The notes under the pieces: generated by a model
Seen by the model: the letters and a program-made list of their open reading frames with translations, nothing else
Told to the model about the DNA's origin: nothing
The model's database searches: none
Assembly: GCA_035562735.1 (NCBI GenBank)
Contig: DATMWB010000021.1
Location: 1-11,014, forward strand
From: UBA12158 sp035562735
Lineage (GTDB): Bacteria; Patescibacteriota; Microgenomatia; UBA12405
DNA length: 11,014 nt
Direction of reading: 5' to 3'
In this document: in pieces, positions 10,977-11,014 of the stretch
How positions within the stretch are numbered: position 1 is the stretch's first letter
Layout of the letters: each line of letters begins with the position of its first letter
Program-made: the position numbers and the translations under genes

Positions 10977-11014
10977 ATGCTTACATTTTTGATTATTGTC
11001 GTAAGTCTTTTTTT
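10977..11014 (+). CDS. N terminus of a probable membrane protein (partial)
   Basis: Only 12 complete codons lie in the window: MLTFLIIVVSLF, a strongly hydrophobic start typical of a membrane anchor or signal peptide. It is supported by a promoter-like sequence 6 nt upstream with the same geometry as dnaE and lemA. No family can be named from so little sequence. Confidence 0.35.
   Translation, partial: MLTFLIIVVSLF

Noticed and set aside
1..11014. CRISPR array, insertion sequence, transposase, integrase or phage gene
   Set aside because: No regularly spaced repeats, terminal inverted repeats or mobile-element proteins were found; the only direct repeat is the 18-mer around the CYTH gene.
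1..11014. Alternative genetic code with TGA recoded
   Set aside because: TGA serves as a natural stop in htpX and lemA at the family's usual end, and all recognised genes read through without internal TGA.

Overview
The window is A+T-rich bacterial chromosome with short intergenic gaps and reads with the standard bacterial code (TGA is a stop in htpX and lemA). Several proteins are short for their families (a 207-residue DNA polymerase III delta-like protein, a 103-residue bL19, a CYTH domain of about 156 residues). Many genes lack a Shine-Dalgarno (SD) sequence and there are several small orphan proteins. Together this suggests a streamlined Candidate Phyla Radiation / Patescibacteria genome. 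That placement is an inference from gene style; no 16S rRNA is present.

Layout. Positions 1-1027 (minus): a cupin of the mannose-6-phosphate isomerase type, cut by the left edge, preceded by a holA-like gene. Positions 1144-2358 (plus): an unassigned HAD-superfamily protein, followed by tRNA-Glu(TTC). Positions 3513 down to 2417 (minus): rplS, tRNA-Lys(TTT) and lgt. lgt starts 1 nt after the encoded CCA of tRNA-Lys and ends inside the antisense strand of tRNA-Glu. Positions 3514-3808: divergent promoters for rplS and for a short plus-strand leader or small RNA that ends in two tandem terminators. Positions 3809-4329 (plus): two small unknown genes with good SD sequences, the second converging on dnaE with a 4-nt overlap. 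Positions 7733 down to 4326 (minus): dnaE. Positions 9821 down to 7823 (minus): lemA, htpX and an unknown gene. Positions 9905-10132 (plus): a 75-residue cysteine-containing orphan. Then tRNA-Asp(GTC) with a terminator, a CYTH-domain gene with a terminator, and the first codons of a probable membrane protein at the right edge.

The content is mostly housekeeping: replication (delta-like subunit and alpha subunit), translation (bL19, three tRNAs) and membrane or envelope maintenance (Lgt, LemA, HtpX). No mobile element, CRISPR array, phage gene or recognisable defence system was found.

The most interesting features are structural. (1) At least five genes have a -10 box ending 6-7 nt before the start codon, which predicts leaderless mRNAs, several with an extended TGn -10. 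(2) lgt is packed between two tRNA genes. (3) The leader upstream of the 3809-4329 pair has a promoter, two terminators and an open frame crossing both terminators and stopping on the next gene's SD, so it could be an attenuator or a small RNA. (4) An 18-bp direct repeat starts in the last nucleotides of tRNA-Asp and recurs after the CYTH gene. These are hypotheses read by eye from sequence; none is experimentally shown here.
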